DNA of 9,254 nucleotides from an uncultured Clostridia bacterium (lineage in GTDB: Bacteria > Bacillota > Clostridia > Oscillospirales > Butyricicoccaceae), in assembly GCA_910589115.1 (NCBI GenBank), contig CAJUSB010000125.1, positions 1 to 9,254 on the forward strand. Reading direction: 5' to 3'. Shown here in pieces: positions 1 through 7,079 of this stretch. Numbering within the stretch: the first letter of the stretch is position 1; each line of letters starts with the position of its first letter. Below the pieces are notes generated by a model. The model saw only the letters and a program-made list of their open reading frames with translations. It was not told where the DNA came from and did no database searches. Both the position numbers and the translations under genes were made by a program.

Positions 1-10
1 TGAAACAAAA

Positions 11-346
11 TCATCTAGAATATCCAGAATTGCATCCATCCGATGTATCGTACCAGTGCCGGTATTTTCCACACCAGACCATCCCCTTTGACGCATCATA
101 ACCCCCTGCAACACAATTTCCACAGTTTGTATATCCTGTAGAGTTCCCAGCTTCGTCCGGTCCGTTGTTACAGCCATCTGAACCCGTGTACCAATGGCCG
201 TATTTACTACACCACACCATATCTTTGTTTGCGTCATAGTCACCTTTGGAACAATCAGCACAACATGTATATCGCAACGGAATAACAGGAAACTTAATCA
301 ACGGCGTATCGTTTTGCAACATCTTGACTTTTGATTTATAAAACAT
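11..346 (-). CDS. Small Cys-rich protein with two tandem modules, function unknown
   Basis: I do not recognise this 111-residue protein. After a basic N-terminus (about residues 1-27) it consists of two copies of one module. Both have exactly C-x2-C-x13-C-x12-C spacing (C29, C32, C46, C59 and C75, C78, C92, C105), so each cysteine recurs after 46 residues; an extra C28 precedes copy 1. Shared residues include YDA, MVWC, KY, HWY and SDGCN, with 21 of 32 aligned positions identical. Four regularly spaced cysteines per module suggest a zinc- or iron-binding knuckle, though disulfides are possible. There is no signal peptide or membrane segment, so a cytoplasmic location is the default. The ATG has a GGAGA ribosome site 5 bases upstream and the gene lies 23 bp after the FkbM gene, so it is probably the last gene of the operon. 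Its G+C (about 50% in sampled lines) is higher than that of its AT-rich neighbour. It could be a metal-binding accessory protein or a modified peptide; no function is assigned. Confidence 0.8.
   Translation of the reverse strand: MFYKSKVKMLQNDTPLIKFPVIPLRYTCCADCSKGDYDANKDMVWCSKYGHWYTGSDGCNNGPDEAGNSTGYTNCGNCVAGGYDASKGMVWCGKYRHWYDTSDGCNSGYSR
29..124 (-). repeat. Copy 2 of the duplicated Cys module (codons 75-106)
   Basis: Second copy of the module, ending five residues before the stop codon. It matches copy 1 at 21 of 32 residues, including all four spaced cysteines, the MVWC and HWY strings and the terminal SDGCN. A linker of about 14 residues rich in G, N, D and T separates the copies. Confidence 0.85.
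167..262 (-). repeat. Copy 1 of the duplicated Cys module (codons 29-60)
   Basis: First of two in-frame copies of the cysteine module in the small protein. The cysteine spacing is identical to copy 2, with an exact 46-codon offset. The DNA copies have diverged, mostly at third codon positions and at variable residues, which suggests an old duplication kept under protein-level constraint. Confidence 0.85.
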
Positions 347-369
347 TTAAGATTCTCCTTTACCTATTT

Positions 370-1461
370 TTATAAATAGCAATATAAAATTGTTTCATCA
401 AATGAGTTTCTATGATGTCTGATGGAAAAATTGTATTCTGGAATTAAGTTTTTTAAATAGAGTGCTATCCTAAAATAATCGAAAACACTATGATAAATTG
501 AAATTGCTAAGTTTGGCTTATCTCTAAGGAGTATTTTTTCTGCGCCATGCAACATATTCCATTCAAAGCCTTCTATATCAGACTTTATAAATGTAATTCG
601 TTCATTGCTTGTTTCGGAAAAATAACTGTCCAGAGTAACAATCTGTATATCTCCCTCATTGACATCGTCCACAATTGATATATTTGCTAAATTTGCAGCA
701 TCTTTTCTAAAGTCAGAATACGTATTTTTATTTCCGACACCCTTTTTCTCGCAAACAATTTTTCCTTCTGACAAAGCCCAAATTTCTTTTAAATAAAAAA
801 CTCTTTTTTCAAGTGCTTTGAATGATTTTTCATTAGGTTCAAATGCATAAATTTTACGAAATAATCCAACCGAATTTTCTACCACTTTCTCTACAATATC
901 ACCCACAAATGCACCACAATCCACAAAGATATCATTTGGGTTTATATATCGAAATTTGGGAAAGCAAAAATATTGCTGATCCGTACAATATTGCTCTATG
1001 GAATCATTATCACCTGTCAAACGACAAAGTAAAACACCTGCATACACTTGTTTGGACATTTCATCCAATAATTGAAATACATTGTAAAAGGATTTCAAAT
1101 ATCGATGCATTACATACATATCCACATTACAATAAGGAATCCCCTGTGCTTTTAATTCCTCGCTAATGCTTTGATAATGTTTTATGGAACTAACTAAAAC
1201 AAATTTATCAGGATATTTGGAAAGCTCTTTCGGCGAAATACAGGGAATACCGCTAATCAGCCCTTTTCCATCGGCTGTGCTGTGTTTATTTACATCATTA
1301 TCACAAATAGCATGTATATTCAAATCTTTTTTTAATAGCGGAATTTGCAATATCCCATTTAAACTGGCCCCAAATAGAAACACATCTTGTCCTTCATGTG
1401 GATAATGACTGCCTTCTATTATTTCTGTAATCTGTTTCCAAAGAGTTTCACTTTCTGTCAT
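370..1461 (-). CDS. FkbM-family SAM-dependent methyltransferase with N-terminal Rossmann-like domain
   Basis: This 363-residue protein has two parts. Residues about 25-120 look like a nucleotide- or sugar-binding Rossmann-like domain (FLFGAS at 28-33, then an ICDND strand end at 52-56), as often seen fused to FkbM domains. Residues about 175-345 form the FkbM methyltransferase domain: SAM-binding motif I VDCGAFVGD (180-188), the acidic strand end FEPN (207-210), and the family signature KSDIEGFEW (293-301) followed by a PNLAISIYH strand. FkbM enzymes transfer methyl from S-adenosylmethionine, usually to sugar hydroxyls; here a glycan or sugar-nucleotide acceptor is inferred from the neighbouring glycosyltransferases. 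The ATG has a GGAG ribosome site 7 bases upstream, and 21 bp separate it from the preceding gene. The gene is strikingly AT-rich (sampled lines 25-37% G+C). The family call is firm; the acceptor is unknown. Confidence 0.9.
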   Translation of the reverse strand: MTESETLWKQITEIIEGSHYPHEGQDVFLFGASLNGILQIPLLKKDLNIHAICDNDVNKHSTADGKGLISGIPCISPKELSKYPDKFVLVSSIKHYQSISEELKAQGIPYCNVDMYVMHRYLKSFYNVFQLLDEMSKQVYAGVLLCRLTGDNDSIEQYCTDQQYFCFPKFRYINPNDIFVDCGAFVGDIVEKVVENSVGLFRKIYAFEPNEKSFKALEKRVFYLKEIWALSEGKIVCEKKGVGNKNTYSDFRKDAANLANISIVDDVNEGDIQIVTLDSYFSETSNERITFIKSDIEGFEWNMLHGAEKILLRDKPNLAISIYHSVFDYFRIALYLKNLIPEYNFSIRHHRNSFDETILYCYL

Positions 1462-1482
1462 TATAAAGCTCCTTTCAATATA

Positions 1483-2331
1483 CTAAATCAACCCTCGTTC
1501 AGCAAGACGACATTGAATATCCAATATTTCCCAGTCACCTCCTAGAATAAAACCGTCTAAATCTGATTTTCTGACAAGTTCAGCCGTTTTCAGCCAATCC
1601 TCATTTTGAAATGCCTGTTTAATGTCATCAATCCTTTCCCGAATTAATTTATGAATTTCCTCTTGAGTCATACCATCTGTAGTAGATATAATTTTTGATG
1701 GTATTTTTTTAATCAATTCTAAACATCTGCTCAAATCCGGGCAGTCATCGACCGCCAAATCCAAATAATAAATGTACCCTGCAATGTCTTCCAGTTCCAG
1801 CAATTCGTATGCTCTACCGATGTGATATGCAACCCGAACCTCGGGCATGAATAAATAAATATCCTCGTCATTCCAAGATTCTGGACATAATGCGTGCATT
1901 GCATAAATCGTTATATTTTCGACAAATGCCCGGAATAATTCCAGCCGCTCCACAGCCGCCAACTGCCACGCATTTTGAACCGCTAATCGATACAGGCATC
2001 CAAACCAAAGATACGTTGATAATTCTTCGCTTTCCATAGACGGATGACGCTTTCGGTATTCTAATATTATGGATGGCATATTTTCATGGTCAACTACTAA
2101 TCGCTGATAAATATCGCCCAGCAAATACCAGTCAAAACAACGAACTATCTGGCTGTAATCTAAATCATACATGAGCATCCAAAATATAATGTCCGCACCC
2201 TCTGGCGGGATTTGCTCCGATCCTTCCAAAAAAGAATCTATTTCCGTCTGCAATCGTTCCGCATCAGATTCCGCAGTCTGTGCAAGTCGTTCCATTTGCT
2301 GATGCAGCACCGCATAATCAATTTTTTTCAC
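1483..2331 (-). CDS. Hypothetical helical protein (TPR-like?)
   Basis: I do not recognise this family. The protein is about 282 residues, acidic, apparently soluble and predicted by eye to be almost entirely helical, with no signal peptide, no clear membrane segment and no catalytic motif. The central part (about residues 100-205) alternates aromatic and aliphatic residues with A/G/Y pairs, as in RVAYHIGRAYELL, which resembles TPR-type helical hairpins. A longer reading starts at a GTG at 2337, but its GGAGG would lie only 2 bases away. The second in-frame GTG at 2331 sits 8 bases from AGGAGG and is the better start. The gene overlaps the end of the GT2 gene by 14 bp, so coupled translation and a related function are likely, perhaps a partner or scaffold for a glycosyltransferase. 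That role is inference only. Confidence 0.75.
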   Translation of the reverse strand: MKKIDYAVLHQQMERLAQTAESDAERLQTEIDSFLEGSEQIPPEGADIIFWMLMYDLDYSQIVRCFDWYLLGDIYQRLVVDHENMPSIILEYRKRHPSMESEELSTYLWFGCLYRLAVQNAWQLAAVERLELFRAFVENITIYAMHALCPESWNDEDIYLFMPEVRVAYHIGRAYELLELEDIAGYIYYLDLAVDDCPDLSRCLELIKKIPSKIISTTDGMTQEEIHKLIRERIDDIKQAFQNEDWLKTAELVRKSDLDGFILGGDWEILDIQCRLAERGLI

Positions 2332-4003
2332 CTGCACATCCTCCTATTACCCAAACGCCTGACTGCCCTTGACAATACCGGTATTCAGGCTTCTTCTTCT
2401 GTAATTGTTCTGCCTGCTGATTCGTCAGCCGTAACGCAAACTCTCCCTCCGGTTTCAGCCGTTTCTGAAACAATCGGATCAACGCTTCTGGTTCTGTTCG
2501 CTTCCTGAACGGGTCTTCCATAATAATATGGTCAAACTTTATCTGGGGAAAAATACGTTTCAAATCACGTGCGCCCTCAATTCGTTTGAATACATCTGCA
2601 ATCCCAGCCATACTTTGTCCCAAAATATCATCTTCGTAAACACAATATAGTGCTGCATCTGTCAATCCAAAATACTCTTTGTATGCTTCCTTTATTTGCA
2701 GAGGATTATCACCTAATCCAGAATTGATTCCTAAAATATCTATATGCCCTTTCGGTGAAAATTGGATTGCCTGCATTAAATATAAATCAAAACAAAAGCC
2801 TGTTCCCCAAGGATCTGCGCCAAATTCTTTGAAGAATGCTTCTCTGCCTTGCTGATATACTCGATTTTCATTTTGTTTTGCTAAATCATCCTTAATTGTC
2901 ACCTGCCCCATATGATAACAAAATGCATCCTTCTGCAAAATATTTTTCTTTCCCATGCGGTTAACCCGCAGCGAAATTGCATCATCAGGAAAAGCAAGTG
3001 TGAGATCATCTGTATAAAACAGTCCATTGAATAAAATTCCCCGATTTGAGAAAACATCACGTGATCGAAACAATGACAACGGGTTACATAACCGTGCGCG
3101 CTGAATGTGGCGGTTCGGCTGATACTGATTGTTTTCTCTTGCATAATGCTCAATTTCTGGTGTGAATTCACTACAATCACAAGGAATCCCCAATGCTTGG
3201 AGATTAGATATATTAGGAGTCTGCGGTACTAAAAAAGAAATTTTTTCATCCGAGTCCATACATTTTAACATATTTCTTATAGAATGATGCAGCATAAATA
3301 CATCATTCGAAATTGCCAACACATATCGCCCTTCATAAACACGCCAAAGCGCAATTCGCCCACCGTGATTGACCGGGATATCTAATTGCTTTGTGGGCTG
3401 AAAGCGTTCAAAAAATTCCTTTGTCCCGTCAGAAGAACCATTATTTAAGAAAATCAGTTCATACTTTAAATTACCCGGCAGATGTCGGAGCAGGCTTTCC
3501 ACACACTGTTTTGTGGCATCCTCCAGGTGGTTATATGCCTGTATGCTAATGGAAAGGTCATATTTATATTTTCCCTCCGCTTCGGCTCTGTTAATGTAAC
3601 GGTTAGACGCCAATTCTGACAGCTTTTCTTTGCGGTAACGTTCAATTTTTTTCGGGCTTGGGAACACACATCCCCAATAATAAAAATACAGCCGCAATTC
3701 CTCAAGCACCGGAAGCAATTCAAATTCACATTTCATTGCATAGCCCTTCCGAAAGGAAAGTACGCGCAGCAGGGAACACTCGATCGTCCGGCAAAAATTG
3801 TGCAGGGTGATTTGTGGCTGTTCCCGGTCAATACGCTCGGAAACGGTCCTTAAAGATTGAACCGCAAGCCCAAGCGTCTGCCCGCAGTGCGCTGCCGTTG
3901 AGCGATCCCCGCCCTTGACCGCCGTGCACATGTGCTCACAAAGTGCGATCATACTTTCCAGAAGCGCATAAATTTCCACAGCCTCAGTTTGATTTTTCAG
4001 CAT
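2318..4003 (-). CDS. GT2-family glycosyltransferase with methyltransferase-like C-terminal domain
   Basis: This 561-residue protein has three parts. Residues 1-145 are a helical N-terminal region with no recognised motif. Residues about 148-350 are a GT-A fold family 2 glycosyltransferase: SISIQAYN first strand (151-158), LNNGSSDGT nucleotide-binding loop (186-194), SNDV as the DxD-like metal site (232-235) and TDD (331-333) in the acceptor or base region. Residues about 415-530 resemble a class I methyltransferase: a strand-glycine segment IDILGINSGLGD (421-432), a YEDD (456-459), then FDHIIMEDPF (490-499) and LKPEGEFALRL (516-526). Its glycine motif is degenerate, so catalysis by this part is uncertain. 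It probably adds a sugar from a nucleotide donor to a surface glycan in the cytoplasm. The ATG has GGAG about 9 bases upstream and overlaps the radical SAM gene before it by 20 bp. G+C changes sharply near codons 75-95. Confidence 0.85.
   Translation of the reverse strand: MLKNQTEAVEIYALLESMIALCEHMCTAVKGGDRSTAAHCGQTLGLAVQSLRTVSERIDREQPQITLHNFCRTIECSLLRVLSFRKGYAMKCEFELLPVLEELRLYFYYWGCVFPSPKKIERYRKEKLSELASNRYINRAEAEGKYKYDLSISIQAYNHLEDATKQCVESLLRHLPGNLKYELIFLNNGSSDGTKEFFERFQPTKQLDIPVNHGGRIALWRVYEGRYVLAISNDVFMLHHSIRNMLKCMDSDEKISFLVPQTPNISNLQALGIPCDCSEFTPEIEHYARENNQYQPNRHIQRARLCNPLSLFRSRDVFSNRGILFNGLFYTDDLTLAFPDDAISLRVNRMGKKNILQKDAFCYHMGQVTIKDDLAKQNENRVYQQGREAFFKEFGADPWGTGFCFDLYLMQAIQFSPKGHIDILGINSGLGDNPLQIKEAYKEYFGLTDAALYCVYEDDILGQSMAGIADVFKRIEGARDLKRIFPQIKFDHIIMEDPFRKRTEPEALIRLFQKRLKPEGEFALRLTNQQAEQLQKKKPEYRYCQGQSGVWVIGGCAGEKN
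2340..2345 (-). promoter_or_regulatory. Ribosome binding site AGGAGG deciding the GTG start at 2331
   Basis: A perfect AGGAGG on the minus strand lies inside the last codons of the GT2 gene. It is 8 bases from the GTG at 2331 but only 2 from the GTG at 2337, which favours the downstream start. Confidence 0.7.
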
Positions 4004-5033
4004 AAATGTTTTCTCCGTCCGGTTCCCTGTAAAGTGATTTTAACCGTTCCTTCGCGTTATCCAGGACATCCTCAGGATGCAGGTCATAGCGGTAAAGGCT
4101 GCATTCCCTACAGACCGCCCCGGCGCTGGCACGGGCTTCCAGCATGGCACGGCGAAAACGCTGGAATGCTTCACCGTTCCAAATCCCCGGGACGGAATCC
4201 TGCCGCACATCCCCCAATACCGCTGGATACTTCATAGAGCAGCATGGGACAACCATTCCATCCGGGTTGATCTGCATCATATAAAATCCCTGCGGGCAGA
4301 CCTCCGCACGCAGCAGGGTTTCCCCATTCTGCGGCTTGTCCGCTGTCATTCCATGCGACAGCGTATCATAATCTATTTCCTGGATCGTTGGGGTCAAGTG
4401 TTCGATTGCTATGGAGTCGCTGATCGGTTCAAACAGCTCAAAAAACCGTTTCCGCTGCCGCTCCTCCTGCACCATATAATCTATAATTTTAATATAAATG
4501 TGCGTATGCCGCTTGTGCTCGTAAAAATACCGGATTTGTGCAACAAATTGTTCAAAATCAATCTGTGCGTTTGCATTTGCAATATAATCGGCGGCAGACA
4601 ATCCCTCCACGGAAATACGCAGCCGGTCAAGCCCCGCATCAATCAGTGCGTCAGAAAGCTCCTGCGTTAACAGCGAACCGTTTGTTACAATATCTACTGA
4701 TTGCGCAATCTCTGCCTGTTTGGCATAAGCGACCATTTTTGCAATATCCCGATGCAGGAGCGGTTCCCCAATCGCTGCAAAGCGCAGCATTTTCAGTTTC
4801 TGAGGGAAACACTTTATTTCATCAATACACTTACGAAACAGAGGCAAATCCATAAAGGTGCATTCTGATAGATCCCCCCTCTGCTCCCGCTCTAATGCAA
4901 AAATACAAAATTTACAGCGGAAATTACACGCATAACATGGGAAAATTTGCACCATATACGGCGTATCCAACGGCAGGACATCCTTCAGCCAGTTCCTGGC
5001 TCCGCCCGGTGTCGGCGATGCTGCACTTCCCAT
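3984..5033 (-). CDS. Radical SAM/SPASM protein, third of three tandem paralogues
   Basis: This is an iron-sulfur radical enzyme that cleaves S-adenosylmethionine to a 5'-deoxyadenosyl radical; its substrate is unknown. Counting from a GTG at 5042, the CxxxCxxC cluster motif is C39, C43, C46 (CNFRCKFC). The GEP motif is at 92-94, and the conserved ALIDAGLDRLRIS stretch is at about 132-144. A short SPASM-type auxiliary cluster region follows, with C249, G262-x4-C267 and C311-x2-C314. The full seven-cysteine SPASM set is not present. Two starts are possible: GTG 5042, overlapping the previous stop by 4 bp, or ATG 5033, which has AAAGGA at a proper 10-base spacing; I chose the latter (349 residues). 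It differs from its two sisters in having an extra cysteine (C36) before the motif and FA rather than HS after it. It is probably translationally coupled to both neighbours. Confidence 0.88.
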   Translation of the reverse strand: MGSAASPTPGGARNWLKDVLPLDTPYMVQIFPCYACNFRCKFCIFALEREQRGDLSECTFMDLPLFRKCIDEIKCFPQKLKMLRFAAIGEPLLHRDIAKMVAYAKQAEIAQSVDIVTNGSLLTQELSDALIDAGLDRLRISVEGLSAADYIANANAQIDFEQFVAQIRYFYEHKRHTHIYIKIIDYMVQEERQRKRFFELFEPISDSIAIEHLTPTIQEIDYDTLSHGMTADKPQNGETLLRAEVCPQGFYMMQINPDGMVVPCCSMKYPAVLGDVRQDSVPGIWNGEAFQRFRRAMLEARASAGAVCRECSLYRYDLHPEDVLDNAKERLKSLYREPDGENIYAEKSN

Positions 5034-5038
5034 CAAAA

Positions 5039-6040
5039 TCACATCCTTTCTAACAGTAATCCTGCGGCGCTGTCCAGCTCATCCTCGGGATGGGAAACAT
5101 CATCCGGCGCACAGCATTTTGCACAGGAAGGATTTTCATAACGTCTGCCTTCCAGCTGAAACTTACGAAATGCGCGAAGCGCTTCACCCTCCCACATCTG
5201 AACAAGATCCCCACTGTGCACATTTCCAAGATACGCCGGACGATAAATCGTTTCGCAAGGGTACACATCGCCATTTGGGAAAATCCCCAGCATAAAAAAG
5301 CACAACGGACAGACCCGGCGCGGTGCATGTACCCGCCCATAGCGGTCTGCCGACACCGGGATTCGCTCTGTAGATGCAACGCCGGCATAGACCGGGCGGC
5401 ATTGCTCAATATATACGCGATCCGCAATCGGCGAAAACAACTGGTAAAAGCGCTCTTCCTCACCTGGATCAAGTGCAATATCCAATATTTTTACAAACAC
5501 CTCAGTTTGTTTTTTGTGCCGGTAAAGCCATGCCAACTGATTCACAAACGCATCAAAATCAAGTTTTGCACCGCAAACCTGTTCGTATTTTTCCGCAGAC
5601 AACCCTTGCAGAGAAATCCGGATGCCGTCAAGGCCCGCATCTACTAGCGCCTGTGACAGCTCTTCCCGAAGCAGCGCCCCGTTCGACATGAACTCTATCC
5701 GCTCACTGACCTGCCGGTGTTTGGCATAAGCAATCATTTCCGGAAGCTCCGGGTGCAGCAGCGGTTCTCCCTGGCCGGTCAGCGAAAGCGTTTTGAGCCG
5801 CCCAGGGAATTCCGACAGCTGATCGATTGCCTTGCGATAGGTGTCCATCGTCATATTCTCCGGTGCAAAACCATAAGCTTTCCGGAACCCGTCCGCGCCA
5901 AGCGAATGCGCACAGTAGGAACAGTGGAAATTACAATAATTCGTCGGGTAGATATACACCGAAAATGGCATTTCCAGTGGAATAACCTCTTTTAGCGGCA
6001 CTCTTTCTAGCCCTGCAAGCGGGCGTATTTTTTCTTTCAT
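5039..6040 (-). CDS. Radical SAM/SPASM protein, second of three tandem paralogues
   Basis: This 333-residue protein has the same architecture as its neighbours. The radical SAM motif is C36, C40, C43 (CNFHCSYC), preceded by the shared IPLEMPFSVYIYPT stretch. GEP is at 91-93 within TGQGEPLLHP, ALVDAGLDGIRIS is at about 131-143, and VKILDIAL is at 183-190. The C-terminal auxiliary cluster region has C244, G257-x4-C262 and C306-x2-C309 plus C310, a short SPASM or Twitch-like set. Such enzymes modify peptides, sugars or small molecules by hydrogen abstraction. In this glycan locus a sugar or glycoprotein substrate is inferred, but peptide modification cannot be excluded. The ATG has AGGTG 6 bases upstream and lies 10 bp after the first paralogue. 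Its coding strand is G+C-rich (one sampled line 67%). Confidence 0.9.
   Translation of the reverse strand: MKEKIRPLAGLERVPLKEVIPLEMPFSVYIYPTNYCNFHCSYCAHSLGADGFRKAYGFAPENMTMDTYRKAIDQLSEFPGRLKTLSLTGQGEPLLHPELPEMIAYAKHRQVSERIEFMSNGALLREELSQALVDAGLDGIRISLQGLSAEKYEQVCGAKLDFDAFVNQLAWLYRHKKQTEVFVKILDIALDPGEEERFYQLFSPIADRVYIEQCRPVYAGVASTERIPVSADRYGRVHAPRRVCPLCFFMLGIFPNGDVYPCETIYRPAYLGNVHSGDLVQMWEGEALRAFRKFQLEGRRYENPSCAKCCAPDDVSHPEDELDSAAGLLLERM
5044..5049 (-). promoter_or_regulatory. Ribosome binding site AAAGGA favouring the ATG start at 5033
   Basis: AAAGGA lies in the final codons of the preceding radical SAM gene. It is 10 bases from ATG 5033 but only 1 base from the alternative GTG at 5042, so the ATG is the more usual geometry. 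The choice changes the protein by only three residues. Confidence 0.5.
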
Positions 6041-6050
6041 TTGTGCACCT

Positions 6051-7079
6051 TTATGGCTCTATGCGTGCCAGCATTTCTTCCCGGCAGTCGTCCAGATATT
6101 CGGTATCGTCCGCGATCGCAATGCAGGAAGAACACTCCTTACATGCCGGTATCACGGCATACCCGCTTTTCAGATTGGTGCAGAGCAGCCCGTGCCGCCG
6201 TTCACCGTCCCAAATCTGCTGGAGGGTTTGCTCCTTCACGCAGCCCATTGAGAAAGCATTTGGCAGCCCCGGTGTTGAGCATGGGAACGTTTCCCCATCA
6301 ATATTCAACTGTAAAAAGTAAAACATTACACCACACACCGTGCGTTTTTCTACATACTCACCGTTCAGGTTCCGGGTGTGGTCCGTCCGTCCGCCGTGAT
6401 CGCCCATTTGCTGCTCCATAATGACAAGGTGCTCAACAAAAATTGTATCGCAGCATCCGCCGAACATTTCAAAAAAGCGGGCGCGGTCGGTATCATCTTT
6501 TAGCATAATGTCAATAATTTTTACAAAAAGCGCTGCGTCTGTCCCCTGTGCGCGGCTGTGAAAATATTGCAGCTCACGAATCAGCTGATCTACATCCACC
6601 GCAACACCACAGTTCTCCTGATACTGTGCACTGTCCAGCCCCTGGATTGAGATTTGCAGCCGGTTTAACCCCGCGCCAATCAATGCATCCGTAAATTCAT
6701 GGGTCAGAAGAGCCCCGTTACTGATCACATCAATCCGTCCTGAAAAGCCAGCCTTACGCAATTTCTGGATCATCTCCGGAAGACGCGGGTTCATCAAAGG
6801 ATCCCCCAGCCCCGAAAAGCAGATCCGTTTGACTGCCGTCTTAAATTGCATAATTTCCGACACAATTTTATCATACAGTTCCATTTCCATATGCGCCAGC
6901 CGGAACCCGGTACGATCCAGTACACCGCCCTTTTCCCCGCGTGTGCTGTGCATACAATAAAAGCATTTGAAATTACAGGTGCGCGTCGGTTCTATGTACA
7001 TGCTCAGCGGGCTGTCAAGCGGAATGATTTCTGACAGCTTCTGCCGCTTGGTATCATAACTTGGTTTTATTTCTGCCAT
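6051..7079 (-). CDS. Radical SAM/SPASM protein, first of three tandem paralogues
   Basis: This 342-residue protein carries C35, C39, C42 (CNFKCFYC) for the S-adenosylmethionine-binding 4Fe-4S cluster. At 92-94 it has GDP where its sisters have GEP, a conservative change at a motif that contacts the methionine amino group. ALIGAGLNRLQIS lies at about 132-144 and VKIIDIML at 187-194. The auxiliary region has C249, G262-x4-C267 and C313-x2-C316-x2-C319, one more cysteine in the last group than the third paralogue. An upstream in-frame ATG at 7175 would add 32 residues lying inside the glycosyltransferase gene. The chosen ATG at 7079 has a perfect GGAGG 7 bases upstream and aligns with the starts of the other two. 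It overlaps the glycosyltransferase end by 13 bp. The reaction is unknown. Confidence 0.9.
   Translation of the reverse strand: MAEIKPSYDTKRQKLSEIIPLDSPLSMYIEPTRTCNFKCFYCMHSTRGEKGGVLDRTGFRLAHMEMELYDKIVSEIMQFKTAVKRICFSGLGDPLMNPRLPEMIQKLRKAGFSGRIDVISNGALLTHEFTDALIGAGLNRLQISIQGLDSAQYQENCGVAVDVDQLIRELQYFHSRAQGTDAALFVKIIDIMLKDDTDRARFFEMFGGCCDTIFVEHLVIMEQQMGDHGGRTDHTRNLNGEYVEKRTVCGVMFYFLQLNIDGETFPCSTPGLPNAFSMGCVKEQTLQQIWDGERRHGLLCTNLKSGYAVIPACKECSSCIAIADDTEYLDDCREEMLARIEP

Noticed and set aside
364..379. Inverted repeat CTATTT-TTAT-AAATAG over the FkbM stop codon, considered as a terminator
   Set aside because: The stem is 6 bp and almost all A:T, there is no following U-run on the transcript, and a good ribosome site and gene follow at once.
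843..1166. Forward-strand reading frame of 107 codons inside the FkbM gene
   Set aside because: It is antisense to a well-supported methyltransferase and its composition is low-information (H-, I- and Y-rich), as expected of a shadow frame.
4077..4670. Forward-strand reading frame of 197 codons
   Set aside because: It lies wholly antisense to the third radical SAM gene, which has clear motifs; the forward translation has no recognisable domain and no supported start.
5090..5647. Forward-strand reading frame of 185 codons
   Set aside because: It is antisense to the second radical SAM gene in a G+C-rich stretch where long chance frames are expected; no domain or ribosome site supports it.
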